Shown: positions 13,301-26,340, numbered from the stretch's first letter. The stretch is 64,000 nucleotides of DNA from Coccinella septempunctata (GCF_907165205.1 NC_058196.1:25276501-25340500); one strand, 5' to 3'. Notes: generated by a model from the sequence alone, not told the origin. Numbers and translations: made by a program.

Positions 13301-13355
13301 GAATATATACGAGTATATCTCAGAATATAACGAAGCGAATCACCATTCAGGGTGA
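7304..13355 (+). CDS. Large alpha-helical (HEAT/ARM-like) protein, possibly BRAT1-like
   Basis: Reading splice sites in phase gives exons 7304-7852, 7917-8210, 8266-8559, 8678-8851, 9730-9909, 9963-10099, 10204-10345, 10566-10817, 10923-11166, 11517-11700, 11864-12283, 12376-12434, 12717-12919, 12982-13122 and 13200-13355, about 1,142 residues. The start acaATGG has no competing upstream ATG in frame. The protein is almost entirely predicted helix, with leucine-rich segments and no membrane span or catalytic motif. A segment SLDSEDWDFKMNVMDLMYDL resembles helix pairs of HEAT-repeat proteins such as BRAT1. That identity is a guess from general look; INTS-type or other HEAT proteins remain possible. 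The intron after 10345 starts with GC. A GTAAGT at 12144 is ignored because no acceptor keeps the frame, so 12144-12283 is the least certain part. AATAAA is at 13417. Confidence 0.75.
9107..9650. mobile_element. TACAGG-family TIR element in an intron
   Basis: The ends tacaggttgtttttaaaag and, on the other strand, tacagggtattttcactgg open inverted repeats of about 45 bp that share aaggtagaact / aagatagaact. About 150 bp of the right half, reversed, matches the left half of the element at 29.3 kb (shared caagatgg, atttcaagtacgg, actgtgga). It sits wholly in the 878-bp intron 8852-9729, so the host gene frame is intact. Confidence 0.7.
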
Positions 13356-13416
13356 TTCAATATAGGCAAAAAACCTTTGTACATAAGTTGAAATTGAAGT
13401 TTTATATTTCCGACTG

Positions 13417-13422
13417 AATAAA
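13417..13422 (+). terminator. Poly(A) signal AATAAA
   Basis: A canonical hexamer 62 bp after the stop codon of the helical-repeat gene. Confidence 0.6.
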
Positions 13423-13554
13423 ATCTAAAGCACCTAAATTTTATTGTTTTATTTCTCCAGGTGTGTCTGGGTATGGCAATTTCCGATATTCATTTTACTA
13501 TTGAAACGTAATATAGTAATGTCAGGTTTTATTGTATATTAATCCAGCTCTTGT

Positions 13555-13750
13555 TTAAATGATCGTCAAGACCGAACGGCTGCAACGAGTTCCATAAAAT
13601 TTTCAGCTTTATTACTAGAATAGTTGCTCTTTCAGAATATGTGTCATATTTCCATCTACGTTTATTCTTATTGAGAGATAATCGACTCCAAAGATGACTA
13701 TCGAAAAATTTCCAAAAATATGGAATCAATTAAATGATCGTCAAGACCGA
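13555..13750. repeat. 21-bp direct repeat flanking a ~154-bp insert
   Basis: The sequence ttaaatgatcgtcaagaccg, plus one further matching base, stands at 13555-13575 and again at 13730-13750. A perfect 21-bp duplication bounding a short block is what a SINE or other target-primed insertion leaves as target-site duplication. No poly(A) tail or pol III boxes are evident, so a simple segmental duplication is also possible. Confidence 0.45.
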
Positions 13751-13867
13751 GTCAATATCATAGATATTACACATAATATCTTTGGTTAATATCGATCTGG
13801 ATACAGCAGATTCAAAATTCGAATCTGTCTGACTCACATTACCGACAGAGGTGTTTAACGAATACCA

Positions 13868-14756
13868 TCATCATCATCATTGCTGTATCCCGTTGCCGGG
13901 AATGAATCTACAAAAAACCCCAAAAAAAAAAGTGCGAACAGACTTATAATTTTTCAGGGCTAATTGCGACTGTGTGCTCTCCTATGACTGTAGAGACCCA
14001 ATTGTGACCTACAGATCCTACCACATTCCGGGCATGGATGATAGTCACCAACCAGATCTGGCCGCCGCTGGTATCCTTCTCGAGTCTCCATTATAACTGT
14101 GTACCAAAGACCTTCACTGTGACCTGTCTAACGCTAGTTGTTCCCAGTTATGATTGGCATTAACTGATTTTAGAGATTGATGTAGTGTATCCTTAAACCG
14201 CTTATACTGGCCTCCTGGTTTCCGGCCTCCCTCAGTGAATTCGCCATATAGAGCTATTTCGGGGAGTCTTGTGTTTTGCATCCTCAGAATGTGGCCGCTC
14301 CATCTGAGTCGGGCCCTCGTTACTTCTCAATTGTTGTACAACTCGCGCGTTGCAAGACTTCTGCCTTCGAAACTTTGTGGAACCATCTGATGTGCATTAT
14401 CTGTCTTAGATGACGTTGTTGCGTTTGTTCAAGCTGTTTAATATGTCGCCTGTAGGGCGTCCAGCTTTCGCTTCTGTAAAGAAGCGTTGGGAGGACCACT
14501 GCTTTGTAAACAGCTGTCTTGGTCTTCAGATTGAGGTCGTGATTTTGAAACACTCTGTCCTTCAGCTTCCAGAATGCCCGTGATGCTGAATTGATACGGT
14601 TTTGTATTTCCGTGTAGTATTTATGAAGCTTCCCAAGTATTTGAACTGCTCGACCTGTTCTAGAGTTTCATTCTCCAGGCTGATATCTGTTTGAAGGCTT
14701 TCTGGCGGACTTACCAGGATTTTGGTTTTGTCGATATTGCAACGAATACCAATCAA
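13868..14756 (-). mobile_element. 3' fragment of a non-LTR retrotransposon (reverse transcriptase C-terminus)
   Basis: Two minus-strand frames (14756-14562 and 14553-14320) carry the end of a LINE-type reverse transcriptase. The palm-end motif has QFKYLGSFI. The later segment has LPTLLYRSESWT and HIKQLEQTQQRHLRQIM, typical of RTE/Jockey-like enzymes just after the catalytic core. The frames are offset, so the copy is dead. Its 3' end carries cccggcaacgggatacagca followed by ATG-repeat units (tgatgatgatgatgg), as in RTE-like elements. The YADD catalytic box and the endonuclease are absent (5' truncated). Confidence 0.85.
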
Positions 14757-14887
14757 TTTTTGGTGGCTTTTATTTCAACTTATGATAAATTATGATTATT
14801 TATGCGTTATTCTTGGCTGAATATCATCCGGTACCTACTTTCCATGTTGCTTAATATATTGAAGGATGTACCTAATGGAATATTTTA

Positions 14888-15426
14888 TTATAACACTGAT
14901 GAATTTCCCTCCTTCTTTGATAACTTAATAAGTTTTTTGAGTTCCTGATGTCCATTATATTGATATTGTACAATTGGTTCAATACCCAGGTACGGCAGAT
15001 TGTCGTTTGCCGTACTTGGGGATTCCCACCGAACGACCATCGGCATCTCTCGATTCGCATAGCCGTATTCTAACGACCTGAAGGTATACTAAGAATCCAG
15101 TTAGTTGCCAACTCACTTTTCGCTCCCCGAATCACCCTTCCTGATCACCGTCCCTAAAGTGCCCTCCGTTCCATTTTCATCCCCGACTAAATCGACAGTG
15201 TCTATCCGATATATGCGAGGGGGTCCCACGGGACGCGGCTTTTCTGGATCGCGCGGCGCTCTCCTCCTGGATTCGCTCCTTCCGTCCCGCAAACGCATCA
15301 GTCGTTCCCGTGCCAGACGCGCCTCAACAAGTGATCGCAGGCCGGGAAATTCGAAGTTTTTCGTTACGGGTCTCGTTCGCTGTCCATCAGCGCCCGGATG
15401 TTCGGCGGACTTCCGGGTACGTAGAA
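14888..15426 (-). CDS. Last two exons of an unrecognised gene
   Basis: Exon 15426-15117 opens after a cccag acceptor and ends at a GTGAGT donor. Exon 15077-14888 opens after cttcag and ends with TAA. The join is phase 2 and frame-perfect, giving about 165 residues. The first part is basic and low-complexity (RLRDGRSESRRRAPRDPEKP). The second has folded-looking stretches such as PPRIYRIDTVDLVGDENG, REMPMVVRWESPS and YLGIEPIVQYQYNG. The stop codon overlaps a TAATAAA string, so the poly(A) signal may start inside the stop. The exon is clearly GC-richer than its surroundings. I do not recognise the family. Upstream exons must lie above 15426; see the candidate at 30701-30851. Confidence 0.65.
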
Positions 15427-16713
15427 CTGGGGAGATTTGGAGGTATTAAACGCGAGCCCGAACGTAAGTCACGTCCGTAATTTTCGGTTTTTTCCCCTTT
15501 TCTTCCTTGTTGTCTACTCTTGCAGGGGATTTGTGCGGTGCGGAAGTGTTGAATGGGGGGCAGATGGGATGTTGCTTATCGCCATCAATCACCGCAAAAC
15601 ATTGTGGTCTTTTTGAAGGATGTATCGTTTCGTTTCTCCGGGAGACAATAACGCGGAATTTTTTTTTCATGTCATCCTTGCTTTTTACGAAACGGCCGGA
15701 CTCTGAGCTAGGGATTTCGGTTCAAAAGGATATTTATTTTTGAATTAACGACCTATTCGGTAGTTTTGAATTACTTTTGATTATACCAAGCGAAAATTCT
15801 TCGCTCAGTCAAAAAATCTTGCTGCTTTGTTACAGCAACATTTTTGCGTTTGTAATAAAAAGCATTTTGTATTGCTAGGGAGATCTGTTTAAGGCTAAAT
15901 ACTATTTATTCTCCTCTACATTTGGTTTAAGCTAGTTTTCTGCATTTATCGGTAATGATAGGGATCATGTTTATCTTCTTTTATGCAACTCTGACATTGA
16001 AAAATTAATTTTTGATAGCTCCATTGATTTTGAACAAATAGGGTTTTGTACTTTTTTATAGTGAGAGGAAAAACAATTTATCAACTGGTACATAGCTTGA
16101 GCCGTATCTTAAATATACCTTGTAGGCGGACATCATGCTGACATTTTATTCACCAAGATCTTTTATTGCCTTTTAGTGGTTTGAAAGAAAAAAATTTAAT
16201 ATTGCTTTCCAGGTGGCATTTTAAGATTCTTAAGGAGGCTGCATCCAAGCAGGAGCTGCTCAAAAAAAATTTTATTCGGTATTTCTGAGGTATATTTTTA
16301 AATTATTTCTGAATTTTTCAAATATCTTCAATATTTATTTATGACATATTCTGAAATCTGCGATGTAAAATAATAATAACCGTATATACATATGCCCCAA
16401 AAACAAGAGTGCCTTTAAATATCGTCCTTATTGAACCCACGCCATGCTATTGGGAATTCAAATGTAGATTGCAGCGACATGGTGATGACATGTCGAAGTA
16501 AAAAGTTAATGCAGTTATTTATCATTTTTAAAGGGGATTTTGAGATTTTCGTCAAATAAATCCTTTTTTCTTAGTTTATAGCTGTATTTCTCAATTTTGA
16601 AGTTTGTTTGTCGAAACTGGATTCAAGTGTGTTGATAAGTACTATCAATTTTAGGTCAACTAGTATAGCCAGGAGATCCACCTTGTAGGTAGATTCACCT
16701 TTACTGGCAGATT

Positions 16714-16833
16714 CGCCTTTCGTCCGTAGCTCGGGCCTACGGCCCTCGCGATACGCCTTTCGTCCGTAGCTCGGGCCTACGGCCCTCGCGATACGCCTTT
16801 TGTTCGTAGCTCGGGCCTTCGGCCCTCGCTCGA
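16714..16833. repeat. 40-bp tandem repeat, three copies, GC-rich
   Basis: Units start with cgccttt at 16714, 16754 and 16794. The first two are identical; the third has a few changes. Each unit contains ctcgggcctacggccctcg, a near-palindrome. A related cgcgccttcggcgctcg lies near 17353, so the repeat may belong to a larger GC-rich element ending near 17440. Confidence 0.8.
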
Positions 16834-19800
16834 TTCCCCTTTTATAAATATCTAGGCCAAAAACGTTTTTTAAAAGCCCGATCGATTTAAGGCACCTCGT
16901 TCTGTGATCGCTGCCAAGCCGTCAAAACTGACGTTAACCTTTAAATCACACTCTGACATCGATTGTCAAAGTGCACTTTCACTTAATTTTCTCTGATAAT
17001 CAATAGAAAATAATTTAATTTTGTGGAATGTCACTCGATTTTTAATAGACGTCAAAAATTTTCAAAATTCTTACGCTTTTTTAGGTAATATCGTTCGGGC
17101 TCCGGGAAAAAAAACAGGCCTATTTTAATTTCGGGTTCTTCGAGCTTAGTTCGACACCCATCCCGGCTCTCGAGCTACCGCGGATCTCTCAAGCTAATCA
17201 AATCAAATTGGTACCTTTTCGCGAAAATCGTGAATTTCGCGATTTTCTCACGCAATTTTCGGACACTTCTAGACGGGGTAAAAATACGATCTAGGCATTT
17301 TCGGAAAGCTCGATTCTTACTCTTGCGTTCCATATACCGCTCTACCCGGCCACGCGCCTTCGGCGCTCGCCATTTCAAATTTCCCATACCCTCCACCGAC
17401 ACTTCAACGTGGCAAAAAATTTGATACGATTCAGTGATCATTTTTTATCAACGTTATAGTATTAATAAATGTCATGAAGTATTTGTATTTATGAAAAAAA
17501 TTTCGACTATGTTTTGAATCAGCTGATAAAAGGCAGCGATATTTTTTGAATCCGAACTTCTTGGCTCTTTACACGATCATAATAGAAAATAGAACGATAT
17601 TATATAGGGAGCCAGTAGAGCCATTCTTCCCCATTATATAAAATGGCTAAATTGTAACATTGATGCTGAAAAAACTTGTCCAAGTTGAAATGGAAATCAG
17701 AAATGATTTGCTAAATTAATTTTGTGTGAATGTTATCGAAATATGTATATCAATTTTCAATTTACCAGGTGGAAAAAGTCCTCTCGGGGGGAAACAGATT
17801 TGTTTTTTGTGTAAATCCAGTAATTTTGAGGTGATATATCCAGGTTAGTTACCCGATTTACCTTCTAAGGTAATTCTACTTATTCTTCGTAACCAATATG
17901 AAATGTACAAAAACTTTACCATGCTATAAGGACGAGATATAGGTATATGTTCTCAAACATTAACTAAACGTTTATTTCATCGTGGAAAATAGTAAAAATT
18001 GACATCTTCACAAGAAAGTCGTAATCGACGATTTGCTCAAAGGATGCAAATAATGAAAACTTCACTAAGCTTACCCCATTGTCACGAAGTAGATTAAGAT
18101 ATTTTCAACAGATTAAGATATATTTTTCATGAAAACTCTTATTGAAATACCAAAATATTCTCCGTTTCTCGATGAAAACAATCAAAAGTGCATTAACTTT
18201 TTATTTACAAAAATTGACACCAGGGGACGTATCGCTTGTTCGGAATTCCCAATTCTTTCGTTGGAAGAAAATAATAAGCTCAACGATTTTTGGTTGAGTG
18301 TCTACTTCAGCGATACAATTTCCAGATATTTTTTTTCGGTAAAATTCAAGTAATCATTAAGACTCCGTAACAAACAGTCACAAAAAAATACTACAAATTC
18401 AGAACAGCAAATTTCCAACGCGATGAATCTTTTGTGCTGGCAAAAAGTTGGGAGTTTTCCCAAAAAGGAAGGACGCGAGTTATTCCGTCCTCTTTCATTA
18501 GAAAATTCAGCATGAAAGAAAATTGGACCCAATTCCCGCCGGGTACAAGGACGCGCTTTTCTTATTTCATGTAAATAAACTCGACGTAGAATATTTACTT
18601 CTTTCCTGAATTTTCATCTTCTTGTAAAGTTGCGGATAAATCTCCGGGAGAGGTCACGAACTTTGGACATCTGAATAGACGTTCTCAGGTAGGAAAACAC
18701 TCGAAGAAAATTGCAGGGGCTACCATGGAAATCCTGGAGATGTGTCTGACATTGGATGCTTTCTTTTTCGGATTTGACTGTCGACTATATGTTGAATACT
18801 CTACCCTAAGAATCATAAATCCACAAACGGATATATTTAGGTTTGAATTTTTGTGAATCTAGAAAACTAGTTAATTTCGTATACTATCGTTGTTCTGTAA
18901 AGCAAATAGATAGTTCAAACTTCGAAGGTATAACATCGAAATAGTTGACCCATGATTGACCGTCAAGGGGCAAGATCAAACGTGGTAGGAATCCATTCAA
19001 CATAATCAACCTCAAACGGCAAACTTATTAGCTCGTTTGTGATAATATCAGAGGAGCATGTTTGATCCTAGTTAAGTCAATGTGTTGGGAGCCTTTCCAC
19101 TCATAGAAGCTCAAAAAAGTGGTGAAATAAATGAGCTTTTCGTGAAGTTTATAATTTGAGTAGGTATCTTCCTGGGAAAATTTGCTGAGCTAAGGCGAGG
19201 ATGTTTTGCTATACATACAAAATAGAAAGTCTGGAATAATCTATTTCTGTTTTCTTTAATTAATATTCAACCTACGTCTACGACTTCCGCGATTAATGGA
19301 TTTTTTATCAAAGTAGAATTCTCTATCTCTAAATGATGATTCATTCTAAGAAGTCATAACGTAAAATTTCCACCAACGCATTTTTCCATTTTCTCTTGAT
19401 TCGAATTACATAGGATGTTGATTCTAAATTCAATTTTCCGTCGTTTTATTGAATCTGAGATCTGAGTGAAAAAGCCACGAGGCTGAAATTTGGGGGAAAG
19501 CATCTCTGGAGTCTTATAGGCTCATAGAGGATGAGGATTTAGTTGTCATTTTTGTGTCGTCTTTTTTATACCCGAAGAATGTATTTCTGATTGAGTGAGT
19601 TTCAATTAAGGATTTCTTTGTGTATAGAAGCATTTAAATAGAATCAGTATTTCATTTTAACATGCGGTTGCAGATTGTTATTATAGTGAATGGATCACTC
19701 ATTCAGGTGGTCTTGACAGATTTTCTTTTGGAAAGGAGATAAAAGATGAAAAAAAGTGGTAGTCCCAACAAAATAATGTGGTCTTCATTTATAGCAACTT

Positions 19801-19956
19801 ACAACCCACGCGCTGAGGTGAAGTAGAGCTGAGCTTCTTCTACATGTCCAATCCAAGGGATATTGAGACGACAAAAAACGATATAACACAAAAAGCTCGT
19901 AAATGCAAGGTCAAAAAATTACAAGTAAGCACGATTAGAACGTCCATCAGAAAAAC

Positions 19957-20041
19957 AGAAGATACAATTGATAAATTATGAGAGGTGCAAATCGAGAGTA
20001 CCAAGAGGGAAACCACTAATCGTTGGTTTGGAGAAGTGCAG
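19957..20041 (+). repeat. 85-bp direct repeat, copy 1
   Basis: The segment from agaagatacaattgataaat to gagaagtgcag is repeated at 21811-21895 with only a handful of differences. The flanks diverge abruptly on the right side. Confidence 0.85.
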
Positions 20042-21810
20042 AAGGCTGCTAACTAACATGTACATCGATCAAGATGAATGACCGTGAGAATATATCAATG
20101 ATAGTACAAGTTAAAATGGGTACCTACGTATAGTCAATGAATGTCTGTAATTCATCCTCCAGTTTTCAATCAGCATAATTGACAATGAAATAAGGCGATG
20201 TCCAGGATTTCTCAGCTTATAAATGAGTGGAATTCAATCAATCGGTCCATTTGCTTTATACATTTCGATTCGTAGAACCGATGAGATTAGCGAAATTCGA
20301 TCGGTTTATGGCAATCATAAATTTTCATCCGGCAACTTCCAGCGATTCCTCACATTTTCAATCTGTCAAATCAGGGACTGATTGCTTTCATCCATCGGCT
20401 TTCGCCAGTCTGACCTGTTCCAGTCGGTTCGCCATCAAAATGACAAATTCATAAAAGGAAAAATCTGACAACTAGAACGGATAATTGAAACGGGATTGAA
20501 ATTTTATCTGAATCGAAATGGTATTCGAAAAAAGTGCATTCATTCGACTTCCTAGCTACCAGAATGATTACTTATAAATTACCTACTCATATGAATCATG
20601 TATAGAACCATGTGAGGAAAAGTTCAAACCGAATTATATGGCAAAAGCTATCAACTAAATTGAAAATTCCTTGAAGCGTTCTTATTTGAGTAAACTATAG
20701 ATGTATATACGAAGAAGTGAAAGAATTTCCCTCACTTCGCCTTTGAAGTCACAGTTTATTATTTTTCCCTTGCATGCATACGAAAGCTTCACATTAAAAG
20801 TTTGGGGGTGGCCTGTTTATCAAGAACAGCGCTTTTAAACGTTCGAATTATGAAACTGGGTCAGATGTAACCATATTATAGCCATTCGAATTCCCTCGAT
20901 CGTGCTGAACAATCAATGAAGTCATCTATATGCAAAGCAAAATTCTCACACCGATTCGACAAAATCTCAATACAACATCTGATCCAGTTGAGATGGCAGG
21001 AAACTGAACTTCGGAAAACCGTGACTATTGGAAATGATTTACTACGGGCTGATGTCTTCTGCTTCAGGTGGAATGAATATCGATTGAATGTTTAAGACTG
21101 CCTCGAAAATACATCTAAAGTGGTTGTATGGGGGATTTCGCCCATTAGCGAGCAGAAACAGCGCATTTGGACCCTTAACGTACCCTGAAGATTTCAATAC
21201 TCTAGCTCCTCCTTATATAAGTGTTTATTTACAGTTGGCGCGACGAACGTAATTGAATTTTTCTGACAAATCTGTATGAATCTGTCTACTCTATCGTTTG
21301 AGATCATTTCCGACTAAAAATTCCTCGATAGGAAGAATTCCGCTAGAAAAGGAAATGTTGCTTGTGATGGTAATTCTCTTGGATGGGAATTGGAGCTGAA
21401 ACTGCTACTGTGCTTATTCACAATTGTTGTACGTCCTATCTTCACCTTCGCGTATTTATCATGGTGTACTGTTCAAAATCGGGGGTGTTATGATTTTCTA
21501 AAAAAAGAGTAGTGGACTGTATGACAAGATGATTGAGTTGGAGATGGCATGAAAAAATTTCTAGTAAAAATGAATGAGTCACCTGCATGAAGTTAATACA
21601 GTGATAAAGGAACAAATACTAACACCATCTATATAGAATCAGAGAGACATTATTCAACTAAAAGCAGATATAATCCAGAGCAGTTCAAATGAAAAGTCAC
21701 TTGAGGTTAGACTTAGACTTTGAGAAGTTCAATAAATTCAAAATTAACACAGCGTTTACAGTGACAGAGCAATCAATGAAAATTTAATGCGAGAGCCTTT
21801 TTATTTCATC

Positions 21811-21895
21811 AGAAGATACAATTGATAAATTATGAGAGGTGCAAATCGAGAGTACTAAGAGGTAAACCACTAATCGTTGGTTTCGAGAAGTGCAG
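21811..21895 (+). repeat. 85-bp direct repeat, copy 2
   Basis: Same orientation as copy 1, 1,854 bp downstream. A short catcag string precedes both copies, so homology may extend slightly to the left. Confidence 0.85.
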
Positions 21896-24800
21896 CTTCT
21901 TATCCGATGGCATTACACCGCAGAATCGGGGTACTATACGTGGCCAACGGATCTGGTCAGGAGCGTCGAGAGTTATTATAACTCTATAATCTTTGGCGTC
22001 GACTAGAGAAAGGTCGGAAGTAGGTTTCGCTCAATTCAGACTGAAGAAGCCATCACACACAGCCAGTTGAAAAAATTGCAACGGTTTCGGCCCTATTGGA
22101 GTTATTGGAACTAGTAATACAACTCAAATGGCAGCGCTTTAGGTCACACTGCCTCTTCCACACCAAAGGTAAAGAAATGTAGTCTAGTAGAAGCAATAAA
22201 AATATGTATCTGTCTTCGGAAAACTCCTACTTGGAAATTGGGTGGGTAATATAAGGATATGGATCAACTCTTTTCAAACATTTAGGCCAAACCTTCGCCC
22301 TTTGAGCCTATTCTCTACTTCAGCCTTGTAAAATGAACTTTTTAAATCAATTAGAGAAAAGAGTACGGTATACTGATAAATCAGAAACAGGTGTAGGCAT
22401 TGAGACCAAAATTTAGGATGTCTAAGCACCTGATACATATGGACCCTCCATCGTATTGATAAAGAAACTAGCTGCCTACACTTGTACTCAAGAGAGCTCA
22501 TATGGACCTGGAGCTTTCCCTGACCTACATAAAGCTCCTGATGCAATAATAGTTATCTATAATATGCTTCGTGGAAGTTGCTTCAGGACGAGCATTGATA
22601 TTTCGTAGAATCGAACACTAAATCTCCAAGAAAAATCTCGTTATTCTTTAGTCAGCGCTGCCAACCCACCCACAACTTTATCAAAGTTAACAAACATCGA
22701 TTTAATCCTTAACAATGAGAGAGGTGAGCTCACTACGTAGGAGAAATGTCTTAATTGGAGCACGGTGGATTCAGTTTTTGTTGAACTACCGGGACAGAGC
22801 AAGAATTCTCAGCTCATCCAACAGTTTCACGAGAAAATATGGTTCTAATTATCGCACACCGCTGAAAGTTAGAATTTCCCAAATTCTATCAGATGAAATA
22901 ACTTCGCGCGCGAGCTATTCAACTTCCACTGCACGATTGGAAGTTTCGTTCTCGGTCTAAACAAAGAGTTTGGAAATTTGGTCGGATGCCGATGAACCAC
23001 CACGCTGAGTTCTGCGGAACAAAAGACTGTGCGATTGCAGTATAAATGGTATGCAGCTGGATCGAACGAGAAGTGAGATTGATTTTATTGGCAGGTATCC
23101 AGGATACACTGATTGCAACGGCAGGTTCGTTATGGCGTGAGTTGATATTGTTACGAGTGACCCTAAGTACGCCCCTGTCCTCTTTTGTTGGGGGGAAGGT
23201 TATTGAAGCTTATAAATATATTTATTTGGCATTGTATAATATAAAGGCCTTATACAAGAGTGTAAATAAAGTACTACATTATGTGTGCAATGAATTGAAC
23301 CATTCAATTATCGAAAAACGTTACAATTTGCAATGGTGAAATAGGAATTGAAATGAACATTTTATTTGAGATAGAATTAGACTGGCACTGTTCTACAGTC
23401 TAGGTTAGGGGTAAATCAGAGTGAACGTGTCGTTATCGAAGGAGAAGATTAGCGATAGAATAGTTTATCTTCCATTTTAGCTCATCAGTACCGCATAACT
23501 CAACCAACGGTGATGCAGTGGCGGTTCCAGCACAGATTTTGGGGAGTGGGACCATAATTTTATATTTGAAATTGTGCAAGGTGTTTGTTGATATGAAATA
23601 GGTATATATTTTTGATTGCAATATGAGCTATATGCTTGAAAGAAAACTGCTTCGAAACTCATACTTATTTGAAGGGGCAAATAAATTCATTTTTCGATAT
23701 TCGAAAAAGATCTCTCAAGTTTCACCAAGTACATGTGGAAAATGTTTCCTATATAATTTCAGGAAAGTTCTCTAGAATTAAGGGGCCACAGTTTCAATTC
23801 ACCTATATTGAGACATTTTTGATTGTTGCAGAAGCTTAACAACGAATCTTTCTCACATAATAATCATCCCACCGAATAAGAATGTATATGTTTATGTAAA
23901 CATTGTGAGCTATCCCCTTTCCTATTGAGTTTCAAGCAACTTTGCGGTGCAAACGATCGAATTTCAAGGAAACCCCAGCCCCAATTAGAGACCTCAAATT
24001 CAACCAACACAAATTGGAATAGGAGCAGATGTTAATTATGCAAAAATTCCGATCCATAAAAACAATTTAAAGGAGTGTAATCCGGGGAGAGGATAGCCAA
24101 ACAAGAGGCTGAAATTTTGCCGGACTTGTGAGGGTGAATTTCTTGTTAATAAGATTAGTGTAAAGCTTTCTTGTTAAATACAAGCTCACACTAACGGACG
24201 GGGCTCTGCGTATTTGGAGATTTAATCGGGGTGGAAGTGAAATGTTTAATTCATCAGACATGAGCTTTCCACTTTCCCGAGTTATTACTTAGAAGAAGAA
24301 AATTTCCCGCCGCTAACTCCGTGCTCTAAAAGGTATCTCATAACGTGACATGTTAATTTGGCCTCAACATGAAAGCATGCGCTTAAGGGAGTTTGTGTTG
24401 TTATAGCGATGTTAAATTTTTTGCGAATGATTTCTCGACAGCTTCACTATTCGTTTTCTCGTTCCTCAAACAGTTATTTCTCGAAAAGATTCAATCCTTT
24501 TTGTGTTCTGTTATGGGAGTTGATTTATCTTTTATTTGTGTTGAGTCTTTTGTTATTTCTTCAACAAAGTTGTAGTTATTTTAATTTATTTATTTAACAG
24601 ATAACCCTTTGGTATCAAGTTATTTGTAAGCCTTGTTTCTGGAGAAAAAATAATATAAATATAACGAAACCCTGTTTGTACTTTTTTAAAAGAGATATTG
24701 TTTCAGCTTTTTCGTTTAGTTATAACGTTATCTAAAAAATGTCGAAATAATACATTTATTACAAATAAAAGCTCGAAGAAAATATTGTTTCTTGTTCAAT

Positions 24801-26340
24801 CTCACAATGCGAAAATATATCAGATTTTTTCATCATTCACTAAACGATTTCTTGTGTAATTAATTGAATAGCTGTAGGAAGATCAAGCAGAACTGAAATA
24901 TGAATCCACCAAATGTGAAATCCAAGTAGTTTGTTGTTACAATTACCTCTAGAAATAGCGTGGTGAATGTTGGAAAATAAATATTTCATTTTATGCTGAG
25001 TGCTGAAAGAGTTAGACGGTATGAAGAATACCAGCATGAATTTTGGGGCATTTGATCATCGTTCTGATATTCTCAATCAAAGCAATATCGGATTCGAGCT
25101 TGAAAGATTTGCAGCTCGGCATCAAGCTTTACTCTACCTTACTCAATCACGATATCGAATTCCACCGAGAGGAATTCCTAAAATTGAAATTGAATCTTTT
25201 GCAGAGGTGAAACGTTAGATGATGAATTATTAAGAGGGTTTCGGTCCATGAACATGAAAAATTGAAATTCCCGAGGCATTGGTGTCTCGGAAACAGCCAG
25301 GTTGAATTAGGGCAATATTGCAGGGTTTAACGGTTTCGACATTTTCTCTGGATCATTTCCCGAGAAGTCTGGAGAAATTGAAATCTCATTAAAGAGTCTT
25401 AGTTTTCTGGCTTCATTCTACTTTATTCAGCAAAAAATTACCCATAAAGGACACTCCGTTTTAGTAACTTAATCCCAATATTCGAAATACTGTAAATACC
25501 TAGCTTTATGACTTTTATGATATATATTGATAAATGCGGGATTCAAAGATATTTACGATTATGCCATTTTATATGGGGTTTCCATTTGAAGAAAAAGAGA
25601 GAACGATGCATTTTAAAAATGTGGCAACACTGCTTTTGAGCTCTCAGAACTGATCTGTTTATGAAAAGAGCTCAAAGTTAGATATTCCTATTTTTTTTTT
25701 ACAAAAACTGCAATTGAATGGCTAGAAAGATAACCTAGGTTATCTACTACTACTACTACTACTAGCTACTTAAAATATTTCGAATATTGGTCCATTTTTG
25801 CTGAAAATTATCAATAAATTCGAAACGGCAAACTGACACTCATAAAACTATATACAGGGCGAGTCTTTGACTCGGACATATATTTTAACAGTAGATTCTG
25901 GAGGTCAAAAGAAACACTTTTTTTCTTTGCCATTTGTCAAAATAGGCTGGGTTCAAAAGCTACAAGCTGCTTGCTGTTGAAAAACCATAAAAAAATGTTA
26001 TTTTTCGCCGACCTGAACAAAAAATGACATTTTACTACTAATTTCCGAACGAAAAGTCGACAATTTTTGATTGTGAGTACTTTTCGTACTGATTCACTTT
26101 TCGTACTGCGATTTACTTTTTGTCCGGCTTTCGTCAATAAGCAATATTATTAGGGCGATTGAATCAATTTTATGAATACAGAATTTGATGAAAACAACAC
26201 AACTGTGACAATATCTGTCACTACATTGATATACAATAACTGTCATTTGATGTTGTCAAAATAATTCTTTATGATATCGGCTAGATTTTACCAGTGAATT
26301 AGGTACGTAGTCTGAATGTTAGTGTTCAGTATAATCAAGA

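Noticed and set aside
15105..15449. Plus-strand open frame of 114 codons in a GC-rich patch
   Set aside because: It is the antisense shadow of the minus-strand exon 15426-15117, which has matching splice sites and a better peptide.
15465..15526. Plus-strand GTAAGT ... ctcttgcag pair that could bound a 60-bp intron
   Set aside because: No reading frame continues across it on the plus strand, and the left side overlaps better-supported minus-strand coding sequence.
17175..17441. Minus-strand open frame of 88 codons
   Set aside because: Basic, low-complexity peptide in a GC-rich repeat-like block; no domain, start context or splice partner.
22715..23340. Open frames and a TATAAA that suggested a solo LTR or small gene
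   Set aside because: No terminal TG..CA repeat, no primer-binding site and no recognisable protein.
25745..25765. (CTA)n microsatellite
   Set aside because: A short simple repeat with no special context.
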